A DNA stretch of 64,000 nucleotides from an uncultured Tropicimonas sp. (lineage in GTDB: Bacteria > Pseudomonadota > Alphaproteobacteria > Rhodobacterales > Rhodobacteraceae): the NCBI GenBank assembly GCA_947495685.1, contig CANLZY010000003.1:62001-126000 (forward strand), given 5' to 3'. This document shows positions 17,974 through 26,664 of this stretch, one piece after another (positions within the stretch are counted from its first letter, which is position 1; each line of letters begins with the position of its first letter). The position numbers were made by a program, and so were the translations under genes. Below the pieces are notes generated by a model. That model ran no database searches. It was given only the letters and a program-made list of their open reading frames with translations, and had not been told where the DNA came from.

Positions 17974-19787
17974 CAGAATGCCTGCCCGATACCGATATAA
18001 AGCTGAACCTTGTTTGCGTCCTCCGGGCCACCGTCGATCGGGGTCGCCAGATCGACACGGATCGGGCCGAACCCGGTCTTGTAACGCACGCCAAGGCCTG
18101 CGCCGGTCATCCAGTTTCCAGAGCCATCATAGAACTCCTCGGCACCGACATAGCCGGCATCGACAAACCCGACGAGGCCGAAATTGCCCTTTACGTAACT
18201 GCGCAACTCGGCCGACAGCGCCACGTAGGACCGACCACCGACAATGGTGCCGTCCACCTCGCCGCTTCCCAGAGATTCATAGGGCTGGCCCCGGACCGAG
18301 CCGCCGCCACCGGCATAGAACAGGTAGTCCTGCGGAGCTTCGCTGATTTCAGGGCCGAACAGGCTGCCAAACTGAATGCGACCGGCGACAACGGTGTTGC
18401 GCTTTTCGCCAAAGCCCCAGTAGGTCCGAGCGTCGATCTCGATCTGGCCGCCGTTTTCCATATCGGAAATGCCGACGAAGGGCCTCAGCGTGGTATCGAC
18501 GTAGAATCCTTTGGTCGCGTCAAATTCGAAATCCCGCGTGTCCCATACCAACCGACCGGGGAACGAGATCATCTGGTATTCGCGCTCGCCAAACGCGTCC
18601 TCGACCTTACTTGCCCGATAGTCCATCGCGAAGGTCGCCTCGAGCGTGTCCGAGATGTGATAGGAGAATCCAAAGCCAAGCTCGGCGGTATCTGCCTTGT
18701 ATCCGGGCTCATCTTCGCGCTCGACATAGCCACGGAACAACAGGTCGAGATCGGGAGTGAAGGTCGCCGGTCGCACAAACAGGAACCCCAGACGATAATC
18801 CACGCCGTTGTCAGGGGACGTCGTGCCGATATTCTCGATTTCAAGGTCGAAGCGAAGGTTCTCCGCCCCACCAAGCAGGTTGCGGTGCATCCAGAAGGCA
18901 TTGACCCGACCACCCTCCTGGGTCGAAATCTCCGCGCCGAACCCGATGCGGCGGCGCTTCTGCTCAAGAACGTCCGTCTCGATGGTGATCTGGTCGCCGG
19001 GTCCAACGTTCTCGGCGTCCCGCATCGAAACCGACCGGAATGCCCCCGCGCGCCGTAGCCGGGCGGCGGCATCCTCGAGTTCCTCGGGGCTGTAGGTCTC
19101 GCCGGTAGGCAGGCCGGCAATCGCAATGATCCGTTCCGTCCGCACACGTTTGTTTCCCCGGACGACCATCGGTCCAAACCGCAGTTTCGGCCCCGGATCC
19201 AACGTCAGGCGCGATTTGATCGTCGCGTTGGCGTGGTTGGCCGTGATGTCTTCGTCGGCGAGCAAAACCTTGGCATGCCCGGCGTCGCGCCAGCTTTCGA
19301 CAGAGATTGCCGCGGCCTGGCCGATCAAGGCCGACTTGGCGATCTCGTTCTTGGCATAGCCGTCCGGCAATTCCGTCTCGGGCGCCAGTGGTTTCACGCT
19401 GGCCTCCGAAAACCGGAATTCCGGGCCCGGCTTCACGGTGATGACGATGTTGCGAATACTGGAAGGCGGCGACAGCGGCGAGATATCTGCCGCCTCTCGG
19501 CCGTCGATCCGGACACTTACGTCCCCGCCATAGCGCCCCTGCCCGTACAAGACCGACACCATGCGCTTGTATTCGGCCCGCGCGGTGGCAAGCATCTCTT
19601 CGGGGGCGGTGCGCTCTTCCGTCTGGGCCTGAAGGATCATCGAGGAATTTTCCAACGCCTTGCGCAACGCAGGGTCGGTTCCCGGAGTCTCCAGCACGAC
19701 AGTGTCCAGCGCGACCGCCGGAAATGCCACGCAAAGGGCAAAGAAGGTGGCGCCGCAACGCGACAGGATGGGGTGTGGGTACTGCAT
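17973..19787 (-). CDS. tamA: Outer-membrane assembly protein TamA (Omp85/BamA superfamily)
   Basis: 604 residues from ATG 19787, about eight bases after AGGGA; a GTG two codons earlier (19793) is too close to that site. Signal peptide 1-26 (AVA before LDT). Residues about 28-270 hold POTRA-type domains (for example LRFGPMVVRGNKRVRTERI), and the rest is a 16-strand barrel ending IGIGQAF. The family's L6 VRG motif is present in GGGGSVRGQPY. Together with TamB it forms the translocation and assembly module. The 505-base upstream region to parA is divergent and should carry its promoter. Confidence 0.93.
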   Translation of the reverse strand: MQYPHPILSRCGATFFALCVAFPAVALDTVVLETPGTDPALRKALENSSMILQAQTEERTAPEEMLATARAEYKRMVSVLYGQGRYGGDVSVRIDGREAADISPLSPPSSIRNIVITVKPGPEFRFSEASVKPLAPETELPDGYAKNEIAKSALIGQAAAISVESWRDAGHAKVLLADEDITANHANATIKSRLTLDPGPKLRFGPMVVRGNKRVRTERIIAIAGLPTGETYSPEELEDAAARLRRAGAFRSVSMRDAENVGPGDQITIETDVLEQKRRRIGFGAEISTQEGGRVNAFWMHRNLLGGAENLRFDLEIENIGTTSPDNGVDYRLGFLFVRPATFTPDLDLLFRGYVEREDEPGYKADTAELGFGFSYHISDTLEATFAMDYRASKVEDAFGEREYQMISFPGRLVWDTRDFEFDATKGFYVDTTLRPFVGISDMENGGQIEIDARTYWGFGEKRNTVVAGRIQFGSLFGPEISEAPQDYLFYAGGGGSVRGQPYESLGSGEVDGTIVGGRSYVALSAELRSYVKGNFGLVGFVDAGYVGAEEFYDGSGNWMTGAGLGVRYKTGFGPIRVDLATPIDGGPEDANKVQLYIGIGQAF

Positions 19788-20292
19788 CGACACTATCCCT
19801 AGCGTGGTGGAAACGGAATCGCCACGGTTTTGATCAGGCGGTGATCGCCATCACCACATGTTTTTCATATCGATACAACAGGTGGTATGGCTCGAGGTTT
19901 GTTTCTGATCTGAACTGCGACCGAAATCGCTCATTCACGGGGACGGGCCGCCCTGCCAGACGCGGGATCGCTCCACATTCCGCCGTCGCGCCCTGTCGAC
20001 ACGGTGCGGCGCAAGTCACGCGGCAGCAGGAAAGCATGCACCCCAGGAATTTGTCGGGCACGCGCCGCGGCGATCGTCTTCGGGCAAGAGTTCCGCGCAG
20101 TCCGCCTGGCCTTCCAGGGGCCGTGCCGCTGCGGCTCACAGGACCGTCCGAACCCGCAGCTGGGACGATCGGCCGGGCAGAGGACTTCGGCAGGAGGCCC
20201 CAAGCCCATTTGCCCCACACGAGGCCAGTTGTGCAATTGCAGCAATTGAGCCACGGTAGCGCGAAGGACAAGATCGAGCCGGGGGGCAGTGG
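19788..20292. other. Divergent intergenic region, tamA / parA
   Basis: 505 bases between the two divergent starts. Open frames here lack coding character and overlap each other. The stretch near 19835-19875 is AT-richer and may hold the tamA promoter. No RNA gene or repeat recognised. Confidence 0.5.
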
Positions 20293-20928
20293 ATGGCGGG
20301 ACACACGATCACCGTAGCACAACAGAAGGGCGGCAGTGGCAAGACCACGGTCGCAATCAACCTTGCGGTTCACCTGTGGCGCGAAGGGCATTCCGTAGCG
20401 GTCCTGGACACTGATCCGCAGGGATCGCTTGGCCGGTGGTTCATGACCCGACTTGAAGCGACCGCTGGTGCCCCGGGTCTGGAGTTTGCCACGGCATCCG
20501 CATGGGGCGTCAGTTATGAATGCGACAAGCTCAAGAAAACCAACGATTTTGTCATCGTGGACACCCCCCCGAAGGCCGACAGCGACCTTCGACCGGCGCT
20601 GCGCGAAGCCGATCTTGTAATTGTACCGGTTTCGGCCAGCCAGTTGGACTTGTGGGCGACCGAAGCGGTTCTGGAACTGGTCGAACGCACCCGCCGGCCG
20701 TCCCTTGCGGTGCTCAATCGCGCCCGCGCCGGCACCCGCCTCAGCACCGAGATGGTCACGGGAATGCAGTCGTTGGAGGCCCCGGTGGCCCAGACCGTTC
20801 TCGGGAATCGCGTTGTCTTTGCCGAGGCCCTGGGTGCCGGATTTGGCGTCAGCGAACGGCAGCCCTCCGGCAGGGCAGCCGCTGAAATCGCGGCTCTTGC
20901 TGCGGAAATCCGCGCTCTGCTTGCCTGA
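20293..20928 (+). CDS. Orphan ParA/MinD-type ATPase
   Basis: 211 residues. The deviant Walker A motif KGGSGKTT lies at residues 12-19, followed by DTDPQGSLGRW and the Walker B-like FVIVDTPPKAD. This is the compact ParA form without an N-terminal helix-turn-helix. No parB gene or parS-like site is adjacent, so it is not the main chromosome-partition locus. Orphan ParAs position plasmids, chemoreceptor arrays or other cargo; the cargo here is unknown. The start has a GGGGGC stretch upstream as a possible ribosome site. Confidence 0.88.
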   Translation: MAGHTITVAQQKGGSGKTTVAINLAVHLWREGHSVAVLDTDPQGSLGRWFMTRLEATAGAPGLEFATASAWGVSYECDKLKKTNDFVIVDTPPKADSDLRPALREADLVIVPVSASQLDLWATEAVLELVERTRRPSLAVLNRARAGTRLSTEMVTGMQSLEAPVAQTVLGNRVVFAEALGAGFGVSERQPSGRAAAEIAALAAEIRALLA

Positions 20929-22018
20929 TCCGAAGCGCCGACCGGCCTGTCCCATATGAAGACCTGAGGCATTTTCGGGGCGCTCCCGCCCGTTGTTGCG
21001 CCCTGTCGGGCGCGCCTCCCGTTGGGCGTGGCGCCTGCGGCGAGACCTGTCCCGCCTCATCACCAGGCATCATTTCTTTGACCGTAGCAGCGCCATTGTA
21101 CGTCTGACCATGGTGACACGTTGTCCCCACGGCAAACGGTACCATACCCCGGGCTCAGCCTGCCGACATTCCTGAGTTTCATGCATCGAACCTTCGAGCA
21201 GTGGCAGCGGCGCCGTGCATGCGATTGCCCCGGATGCCGTATATGAAAGTCACCGGACCCGCTCTTCAGAACAACGGACAAGATGCCAATCGATCACGAG
21301 CCCTCCTCCCATTCACTCCGCAGATGCCCGACGCCAGTCAGGGGCAGCGACGCAGGATGACCTCTTGAGATCCCGCCGATGTCTGGAGCCTCAAGGTGGT
21401 CCCTCCTAAACAAACCCGGACGATCGGCAGGAAGCATGGCAATCAGATCATCGAAGTCTCTGGCCCGGGATCGAGTGGTCCTGGCGGTGGGCGTCTGACG
21501 TTTGCGAGCGACCTTTTCAGCCGGGCGTCGTCAGGCCAAGGGCCTGCCTGGCCCAACGGGAGGCGCGGCCGACAGGGCGCAACGACGGGCGGGAGCCCTC
21601 GGCGCTGCCAAACGAGCCACGGGAGAGATTGCGCTGGCAACGGGATGGGTGGTTTGCAGGCCATGATCCCCCGCACACTACATCTTTGGCCTGCTATCCC
21701 CCGTGATGGATACATTGAGGTTCGGTGTCGTCTGTAATGCCTTGATGGGAAGGCAGATCACCATAGCACGTGCATTGTCAGGATCCACAATCCCATCCCG
21801 CACAGTGGACCCGGACCGATCGACGTCATTAGACGTTCACGCCTCGAGGGTTCGACGTCTCTCTTTCAAGATGTCCCACATGACTGTTGGGTCAAGACAT
21901 TGGCATCAGGCCCAGCCCATCAGATCGATCCGGACGCTCCAAAGCGACGCATGAGTGGCTCCGAAAGCCGTTCCTCTGGCCGCCGCGCCCTTGCGCTCTG
22001 CGACCGCCAGGGCGGAAA
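20929..22018. other. Gene-poor region of about 1.1 kb
   Basis: No frame has a recognisable protein, good ribosome site and consistent third-position GC. The longest candidates (about 90-113 residues) are rich in Arg, Pro and Ser, as expected from out-of-frame GC-rich DNA. I see no tRNA, rRNA or intrinsic terminator. It could be decayed coding sequence or hold an unrecognised RNA. Confidence 0.45.
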
Positions 22019-22885
22019 TCAGGCGACGTCTTCCAATGCAATCCGGGGCAGAACCCCCAAGGCATGGCAGATATCCCGCGTCAGATGCGGCTTGTTAAGC
22101 GTGTAGAAGTGCAGGTGATCCACCCCGCCGTCGATCAGATCCGAGCACAGCTCCGTTGCAAGGGCGATGGACAGAAGCTCCTCGCGACCGTCGCGCTGCG
22201 CATTGGAGAAAGCGGCCTCCAGCCAGTCAGGAACATGCGCGCCACACCGTTCAGCGAACCGGCGGGTGTTGGTCCAATGTTCGATCGGCAGGATTCCGGG
22301 CAGGATCGGTGCCGTGATGCCCGCCGCAGCGCAAGCATCCCGGAAACGGAAGAACGTGTCAGCCTCGAAAAAGAACTGCGTGATCGCGGCGTCCGCCCCG
22401 GCGTCGATCTTGCGTTTCAGCCAGTCAACATCGGCCGACGCATTGGCCGCTTCTGGGTGACGGTCAGGATAGGCACCGACGCGGATGGTGAAATTCCCGG
22501 CATCCTTCAACGCGGAAATCAGCTCGCAGCTGTCGGCAAACCCCTCGGGATGTGGCACGAACCGATCCATCCCCTTGGGCGGATCGCCCCGCAGTGCCAC
22601 GATATCGGTGACGCCGGCCTGGGCGTATTCGCGCGCGATCGACAGGGTTTCCTCGCGTGTGGCATCGACACAGGTCAGATGCGCGGCCACACGCAGGTCG
22701 GTCGTGTGATGGATCGCCGAGACCGCCTCGTGGGTCAGCCGCCGGGTCGTGCCCCCGGCCCCGTAGGTTACGGAGACGAACTCTGGCGCCAATGGCGCCA
22801 ACGCCTGAACCGTATCGTGCAGCTTGAAGGACGCCTCGACAGAGCGGGGCGGAAAGAATTCGAACGAAACGTTAGGCACGGGCAT
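22019..22885 (-). CDS. metF: Methylenetetrahydrofolate reductase
   Basis: 288 residues from ATG 22885, preceded by AGAGGA; the longer frame back to 23017 runs into the divergent metR gene. The N-terminal VSFEFFPPRS carries the conserved catalytic Glu. Substrate and FAD-site elements include FVSVTYGAGGTTR and VALRGDPPKG. The enzyme reduces 5,10-methylene-THF to 5-methyl-THF, the methyl donor for methionine synthesis. It diverges from a MetR-type regulator, the classic arrangement for control by homocysteine. Confidence 0.95.
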   Translation of the reverse strand: MPVPNVSFEFFPPRSVEASFKLHDTVQALAPLAPEFVSVTYGAGGTTRRLTHEAVSAIHHTTDLRVAAHLTCVDATREETLSIAREYAQAGVTDIVALRGDPPKGMDRFVPHPEGFADSCELISALKDAGNFTIRVGAYPDRHPEAANASADVDWLKRKIDAGADAAITQFFFEADTFFRFRDACAAAGITAPILPGILPIEHWTNTRRFAERCGAHVPDWLEAAFSNAQRDGREELLSIALATELCSDLIDGGVDHLHFYTLNKPHLTRDICHALGVLPRIALEDVA

Positions 22886-22937
22886 GGCGTCTTTGCATCC
22901 TCTTGTGTCGCAAATGGAGATCGCATATCCGAGAGCG

Positions 22938-22950
22938 TGAGGCAATTTCA
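22938..22950. promoter_or_regulatory. MetR-box-like site (TGAG-N5-TTCA)
   Basis: TGAGGCAATTTCA matches the MetR consensus TGAA-N5-TTCA at seven of eight fixed bases. It sits between divergent metF and metR, 26 bases before the metR ATG at 22977 and 52 bases before the metF ATG, where an autoregulated activator site is expected. Confidence 0.6.
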
Positions 22951-22976
22951 TAATCCTCACTAAGGTTATGACTTCC

Positions 22977-23882
22977 ATGCATGTTGAACTTCGACACCTC
23001 CGCACGATCAAGGCCATTCACGAGGCAGGCGGGCTGGCGCGCGCCGCAGATCTGCTGAACATCACCCAATCCGCCCTGAGCCATCAGGTAAAAGGACTGG
23101 AAGAACAGGCCGGTATGGAACTGTTCGTGCGCCGCTCCAAACCGTTGAAGCTGTCGGCAGCCGGGGTGCGCATGTTGCGAGCCGCCGACCGCATCCTACC
23201 AGAAATGGCGGCGCTTGAGGAGGAGTTCCGCAGTCTGCGGGCCGGAAAAACGGGCAGATTGCACATCGCGATCGAATGCCATGCATGCTTCGAATGGCTG
23301 TTTCCGGTTCTGGAGGAGTTCCGAAAGGCCTGGCCCGACGTCGATGTCGACATCCGCCCGGGCCTTGCCTTCGACGCGCTGCCTGCCCTTTGGAAGGAAG
23401 AGATCGACGTGGTGATCTCGTCCGATCCGGAGGACATGGACGGCGTCACCTTCAACGCATTGTTCGACTATGAACCCGTGTTTGTCGCGGCGGCCAAGAA
23501 CCCACTGGCGAAACGTCCCTATATCGATGCCGAAGATTTTCGGGACCAGGTGTTGATCACCTACCCGGTTGAACGCGCAAAGCTCGACGTGTTCAGCCAG
23601 TTGCTGATGCCGGCCCGCGTGGAGCCGCGAAGCGTCCGGCAGGTGGAACTGACGGCGGTGATCCTGCTGCTTGTGGCCTCTGATCGCGGCGTTGCAGTGT
23701 TGCCGGACTGGGTCGTCCGGGAGGTGCGCTACAATTCAGACTATGTAACCCGCCCCCTGACCGAAACCGGCATCACCCGGCGCCTGTTTGCCGCCAGCCG
23801 GTCCGAGGATGTCGAGAAGCCTTTCATGGCACATTTCCTGAAGCTGGCCCGGACGATTCCGGTCAAGCTCCAGCGCGACTGA
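22977..23882 (+). CDS. metR: LysR-family regulator, MetR type
   Basis: 301 residues from ATG 22977 (AAGG 11 bases upstream); the ATG at 22968 directly abuts that site and is less likely. N-terminal LysR helix-turn-helix: VELRHLRTIKAIHEAGGL then AADLLNITQSALSHQVK. The rest is the periplasmic-binding-fold effector domain, which in MetR binds homocysteine. Its position opposite metF and the MetR-like box between them support the assignment over a generic LysR. Confidence 0.88.
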   Translation: MHVELRHLRTIKAIHEAGGLARAADLLNITQSALSHQVKGLEEQAGMELFVRRSKPLKLSAAGVRMLRAADRILPEMAALEEEFRSLRAGKTGRLHIAIECHACFEWLFPVLEEFRKAWPDVDVDIRPGLAFDALPALWKEEIDVVISSDPEDMDGVTFNALFDYEPVFVAAAKNPLAKRPYIDAEDFRDQVLITYPVERAKLDVFSQLLMPARVEPRSVRQVELTAVILLLVASDRGVAVLPDWVVREVRYNSDYVTRPLTETGITRRLFAASRSEDVEKPFMAHFLKLARTIPVKLQRD

Positions 23883-23992
23883 CACCATCGAGGTCGGCCC
23901 GATGCCCAGGCCTGGGCCCGGCACGGGTCTTGGCCCTTTCATTCCATCCGTGCCCCCGCTATATGCGCGGCTTGAAACAAAGGAGCCGGGCC

Positions 23993-24778
23993 ATGCAGGG
24001 CAGCGCAAATCTCAACGTCATGATCAAGGCCGCACGTCGGGCCGGACGGTCGCTGGTGAAGGATTTCCGCGAGGTCGAGAACCTCCAGGCGGGGTCCAAG
24101 GGGCCGGGCGATTTCGTTTCCAAGGCCGACTTTGCCGCCGAGGCCATCATCCGCGAAGACCTGACGGCCGCACGGCCGCATTATGGCTGGCTGGGTGAGG
24201 AAAGCGGCGAAACCCCGGGCACCGATCCGACCCGGCGTTGGATTGTCGATCCGTTGGACGGGACGACCAATTTCCTGCACGGCCTGCCGCATTGGGCCAT
24301 CTCCATTGCATTGGAATACAAGGGAGAAATCGTCTCTGGCGTGATCTTTGACGCCGCCAAGGACGAGATGTTTTATGCGGAAAAGGGCGCTGGCGCCTGG
24401 ATGAACGAGTCGCGGATCAGAGTGTCCGGACGCAATCGGATGAACGAGGCGATCTTTGCCACAGGCATCCCGTGGGGCGCCAAACGCACCCTGCCAGCAA
24501 TGGTGCAGGACCTGGCCCGGTTGATGCCGCAATGCGCCGGAGTGCGCCGCTGGGGCGCGGCATCGCTTGACCTGGCTTATGTCGCCGCTGGCCGTTACGA
24601 TGGCTACTGGGAACGCGAGATCCACTCCTATGACGTGGCCGCCGGCCTTGTCCTGGTGCGCGAGGCAGGCGGATTCGTCGAGCCAATCCGGGGCGACGGA
24701 ATCTTTGAAACAGGATCGATCGTGGCCGCCAACGGCGAGATCTTTACCAAGTTTGCAGAGACCGTACGGAGCCGTTAA
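23993..24778 (+). CDS. suhB: Inositol-1-monophosphatase family protein
   Basis: 261 residues from ATG 23993, which has an AAAGGAG Shine-Dalgarno; the frame extends upstream but without one. Metal-site motifs of the lithium-sensitive phosphatases are complete: GEESGE, WIVDPLDGTTNFLHG and the C-terminal SYDVAAG. The enzyme hydrolyses inositol monophosphate and related sugar phosphates; SuhB homologues also touch ribosomal RNA transcription in enterics. A second, more divergent member of the superfamily is encoded at 35626-36453. Confidence 0.92.
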   Translation: MQGSANLNVMIKAARRAGRSLVKDFREVENLQAGSKGPGDFVSKADFAAEAIIREDLTAARPHYGWLGEESGETPGTDPTRRWIVDPLDGTTNFLHGLPHWAISIALEYKGEIVSGVIFDAAKDEMFYAEKGAGAWMNESRIRVSGRNRMNEAIFATGIPWGAKRTLPAMVQDLARLMPQCAGVRRWGAASLDLAYVAAGRYDGYWEREIHSYDVAAGLVLVREAGGFVEPIRGDGIFETGSIVAANGEIFTKFAETVRSR

Positions 24779-24819
24779 GCCGCCAACTTCGTGACACAAT
24801 TCGTCCCTAGTATATCCTC

Positions 24820-25029
24820 ATGGCACGGTACAAAATCCTTCGCGGGCTTCTTGCCCGATTTCGCTCTGATGATCGTGGCGCAGTCACGACCGATTGGGTT
24901 CTGTTGACGGCACTGATCATTGGCCTTGCATTGGCCACGCAGGCCGTCTGGCGCGGTGGTGCGGGGGAAGTGGCGGATGAAATCGCTTCGACCACCACGG
25001 ATTTCGTGATCAAGACATCTTTCGACTGA
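24820..25029 (+). CDS. Small Flp-type (class IVb) pilin-like protein
   Basis: 69 residues: a basic N-terminus, then DDRGAVTTDWVLLTAL leading into one hydrophobic helix and a short polar end. The pattern resembles Flp prepilins, cleaved after Gly (here Gly20) with Glu at +5 and Tyr at +6; here those positions are Asp25 and Trp26. No tad or cpa assembly genes are in the window. No strong ribosome site precedes the ATG. It lies 13 bases from the end of the convergent rhomboid gene. Identification as pilin-like is by pattern only. Confidence 0.6.
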   Translation: MARYKILRGLLARFRSDDRGAVTTDWVLLTALIIGLALATQAVWRGGAGEVADEIASTTTDFVIKTSFD

Positions 25030-25042
25030 TCGGGCCGGCTGT

Positions 25043-25771
25043 CTATCGGCGTCGACGGACCACAGGTAGACTGCTGCGGCTGTACCGGGCCTCCGGATGT
25101 GGCGGGACGCCGTGCGTCCGGCTCCAGTAGGCGCGCCCGCCCAGTTTCAACCAGACCGGCAACGTAAGCACCGCCCCGATGATGAACCCGCCCGCGTGCG
25201 CCCAATAGGCCACGCCGCCGGTCTCCGGATCGGAGCCAACAGCGCCGAAAAGCTGCAGGGCGAACCACAGCACCAGCATGATCCAGGCCGGGACCGAGAA
25301 GATCCGGAAGAAGATTATGATGATCAGCAGGATGTCGACCCGCGCGCGCGGGTACAGCAACAGGTACCCCCCCATGACCCCGGCGATGGCCCCGGACGCG
25401 CCGACCGTGGGAACGCTTGAACCGTTGGACAGGACGACATGCACACCCCCTGCCACGACCCCGCTGGCAAGGTAGAACCCCAGAAAACCGACATGGCCCA
25501 TCTCGTCCTCGAGATTGTCGCCAAAGATCCACAGAAACAACATGTTGCCGGCAATATGCCAAAAACCGCCATGCAGGAACATCGACGTCAGATAGCTGTG
25601 CAGGCTCGGGTCGGACGGGATCAGCGCATAGGCGTCGTAGAACTGCATCAGCCGGCGCGGGTCCTCAAACAGCGGCCAATAGGACAGGAACACCACGATA
25701 TTGATCGCGATCAGGGCGTAGGTCACGTAGGGTGTGCGCCCGGAGGGATTGTGATCACGGATCGGAAACAT
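25043..25771 (-). CDS. Rhomboid-family intramembrane serine protease
   Basis: 242 residues with six to seven membrane segments. The catalytic Ser is Ser126 in GASGAIAG and the His is His192 in YWAHAGGF; the upstream FLHGGFWHIAGNMLFL segment is the conserved HxxxN oxyanion region. Rhomboids cleave single-pass membrane proteins inside the bilayer. The neighbouring gene 24820-25029 encodes exactly such a small single-pass peptide, though that link is only positional. Confidence 0.93.
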   Translation of the reverse strand: MFPIRDHNPSGRTPYVTYALIAINIVVFLSYWPLFEDPRRLMQFYDAYALIPSDPSLHSYLTSMFLHGGFWHIAGNMLFLWIFGDNLEDEMGHVGFLGFYLASGVVAGGVHVVLSNGSSVPTVGASGAIAGVMGGYLLLYPRARVDILLIIIIFFRIFSVPAWIMLVLWFALQLFGAVGSDPETGGVAYWAHAGGFIIGAVLTLPVWLKLGGRAYWSRTHGVPPHPEARYSRSSLPVVRRRR

Positions 25772-25868
25772 GGCAGGAGGCTATCCGGCTCGCCCCGTGG
25801 GTCAAGTGCCAATGCGCCATGACACATCCGTGACTTGACCCGTGGCACCAACGCCTCAACCTTGCCCC

Positions 25869-26441
25869 ATGAGACAAGCGTTGAATTTGATATCCGCCCT
25901 CGTTGCCGCCGCAATTGCCGCCGGCGCGGCATTTGCCCAGAGTTGCCCCGAGGTTCAGGTGGACGAGGCACGGCGCACCGACCTGATGCGACAGGTGCGC
26001 GCCGCGCCCGATCCACAATCGGCGCAGCGCGTGACCAACCAGCTGTGGGAGATCTGGACCGACGCTCCCGATGAGCGCGCCCAATCGCTTCTGGACGAAG
26101 GCATTTCGCGGCGGGGCGTGTTCGATCTGGACAATGCCATGGCCGCGTTCGAAACGTTGATCGACTATTGTCCAGACTATGCCGAGGGCTACAACCAGCG
26201 GGCGTTTGTCCTGTTCATCCGACAGGAGTACGCGCCGGCGCTGGTAGATCTCGATCGGGCTCTGGAACGCAGCCCGGAGCATCTGGGTGCCCTGACGGGG
26301 CGGGCGATGGCCTATATGGCATTGAACCGCAATGACGAGGCCTTGCGGGACCTGGAGGCTGCGCTGGCCCTGAATCCGTGGTTGCGGGAACGGGACCTGC
26401 TGCCGGTGTTGCAGGACCGCCTTGGCGCCGAGGACATCTGA
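25869..26441 (+). CDS. Exported TPR-repeat protein
   Basis: 190 residues from ATG 25869, chosen because a signal peptide follows (1-23, AFA before QSC). An in-frame GTG at 25842 would add nine residues. Three to four tetratricopeptide repeats fill residues about 75-175 (for example NAMAAFETLIDYCPDYAEGY and ALVDLDRALERSPEHL). Such periplasmic TPR proteins act as scaffolds. No specific partner can be read from the context. Confidence 0.82.
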   Translation: MRQALNLISALVAAAIAAGAAFAQSCPEVQVDEARRTDLMRQVRAAPDPQSAQRVTNQLWEIWTDAPDERAQSLLDEGISRRGVFDLDNAMAAFETLIDYCPDYAEGYNQRAFVLFIRQEYAPALVDLDRALERSPEHLGALTGRAMAYMALNRNDEALRDLEAALALNPWLRERDLLPVLQDRLGAEDI

Positions 26442-26577
26442 AACACGCCACCGGCGAAGATGCCGGAAATGCCACAATGCGCCGCGCCCAAGTGACCGTG
26501 CAAACACGGGGGCGTTGTTCCCGGCGGCGCAGCGCGCTAGGGAGTCGTCATGCCCGCAAGGGCCTCCGGTGCGCTGT

Positions 26578-26663
26578 GCGGGCGTGGTGGAACGGTAGAC
26601 ACATGGCACTTAAAATGCCTGGGCCGGAAGGCCGTGCCGGTTCGAGTCCGGCCGCCCGCACCA
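26578..26663 (+). tRNA. tRNA-Leu (anticodon UAA)
   Basis: Class II tRNA of 86 bases with CCA encoded. Acceptor arms GCGGGCG/CGCCCGC pair; D-arm TGGTGGAACGGTAGACAC; anticodon loop CTTAAAA gives UAA; a long variable arm (GGGCCGGAAGGCCG) and T-arm GCCGGTTCGAGTCCGGC follow. The convergent transporter gene ends two bases beyond it. Confidence 0.95.
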
Positions 26664-26664
26664 C

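Noticed and set aside
19834..21063. 409-residue minus-strand frame covering the parA gene
   Set aside because: It runs antisense through the full ParA gene, whose motifs are unambiguous, and has no recognisable domain.
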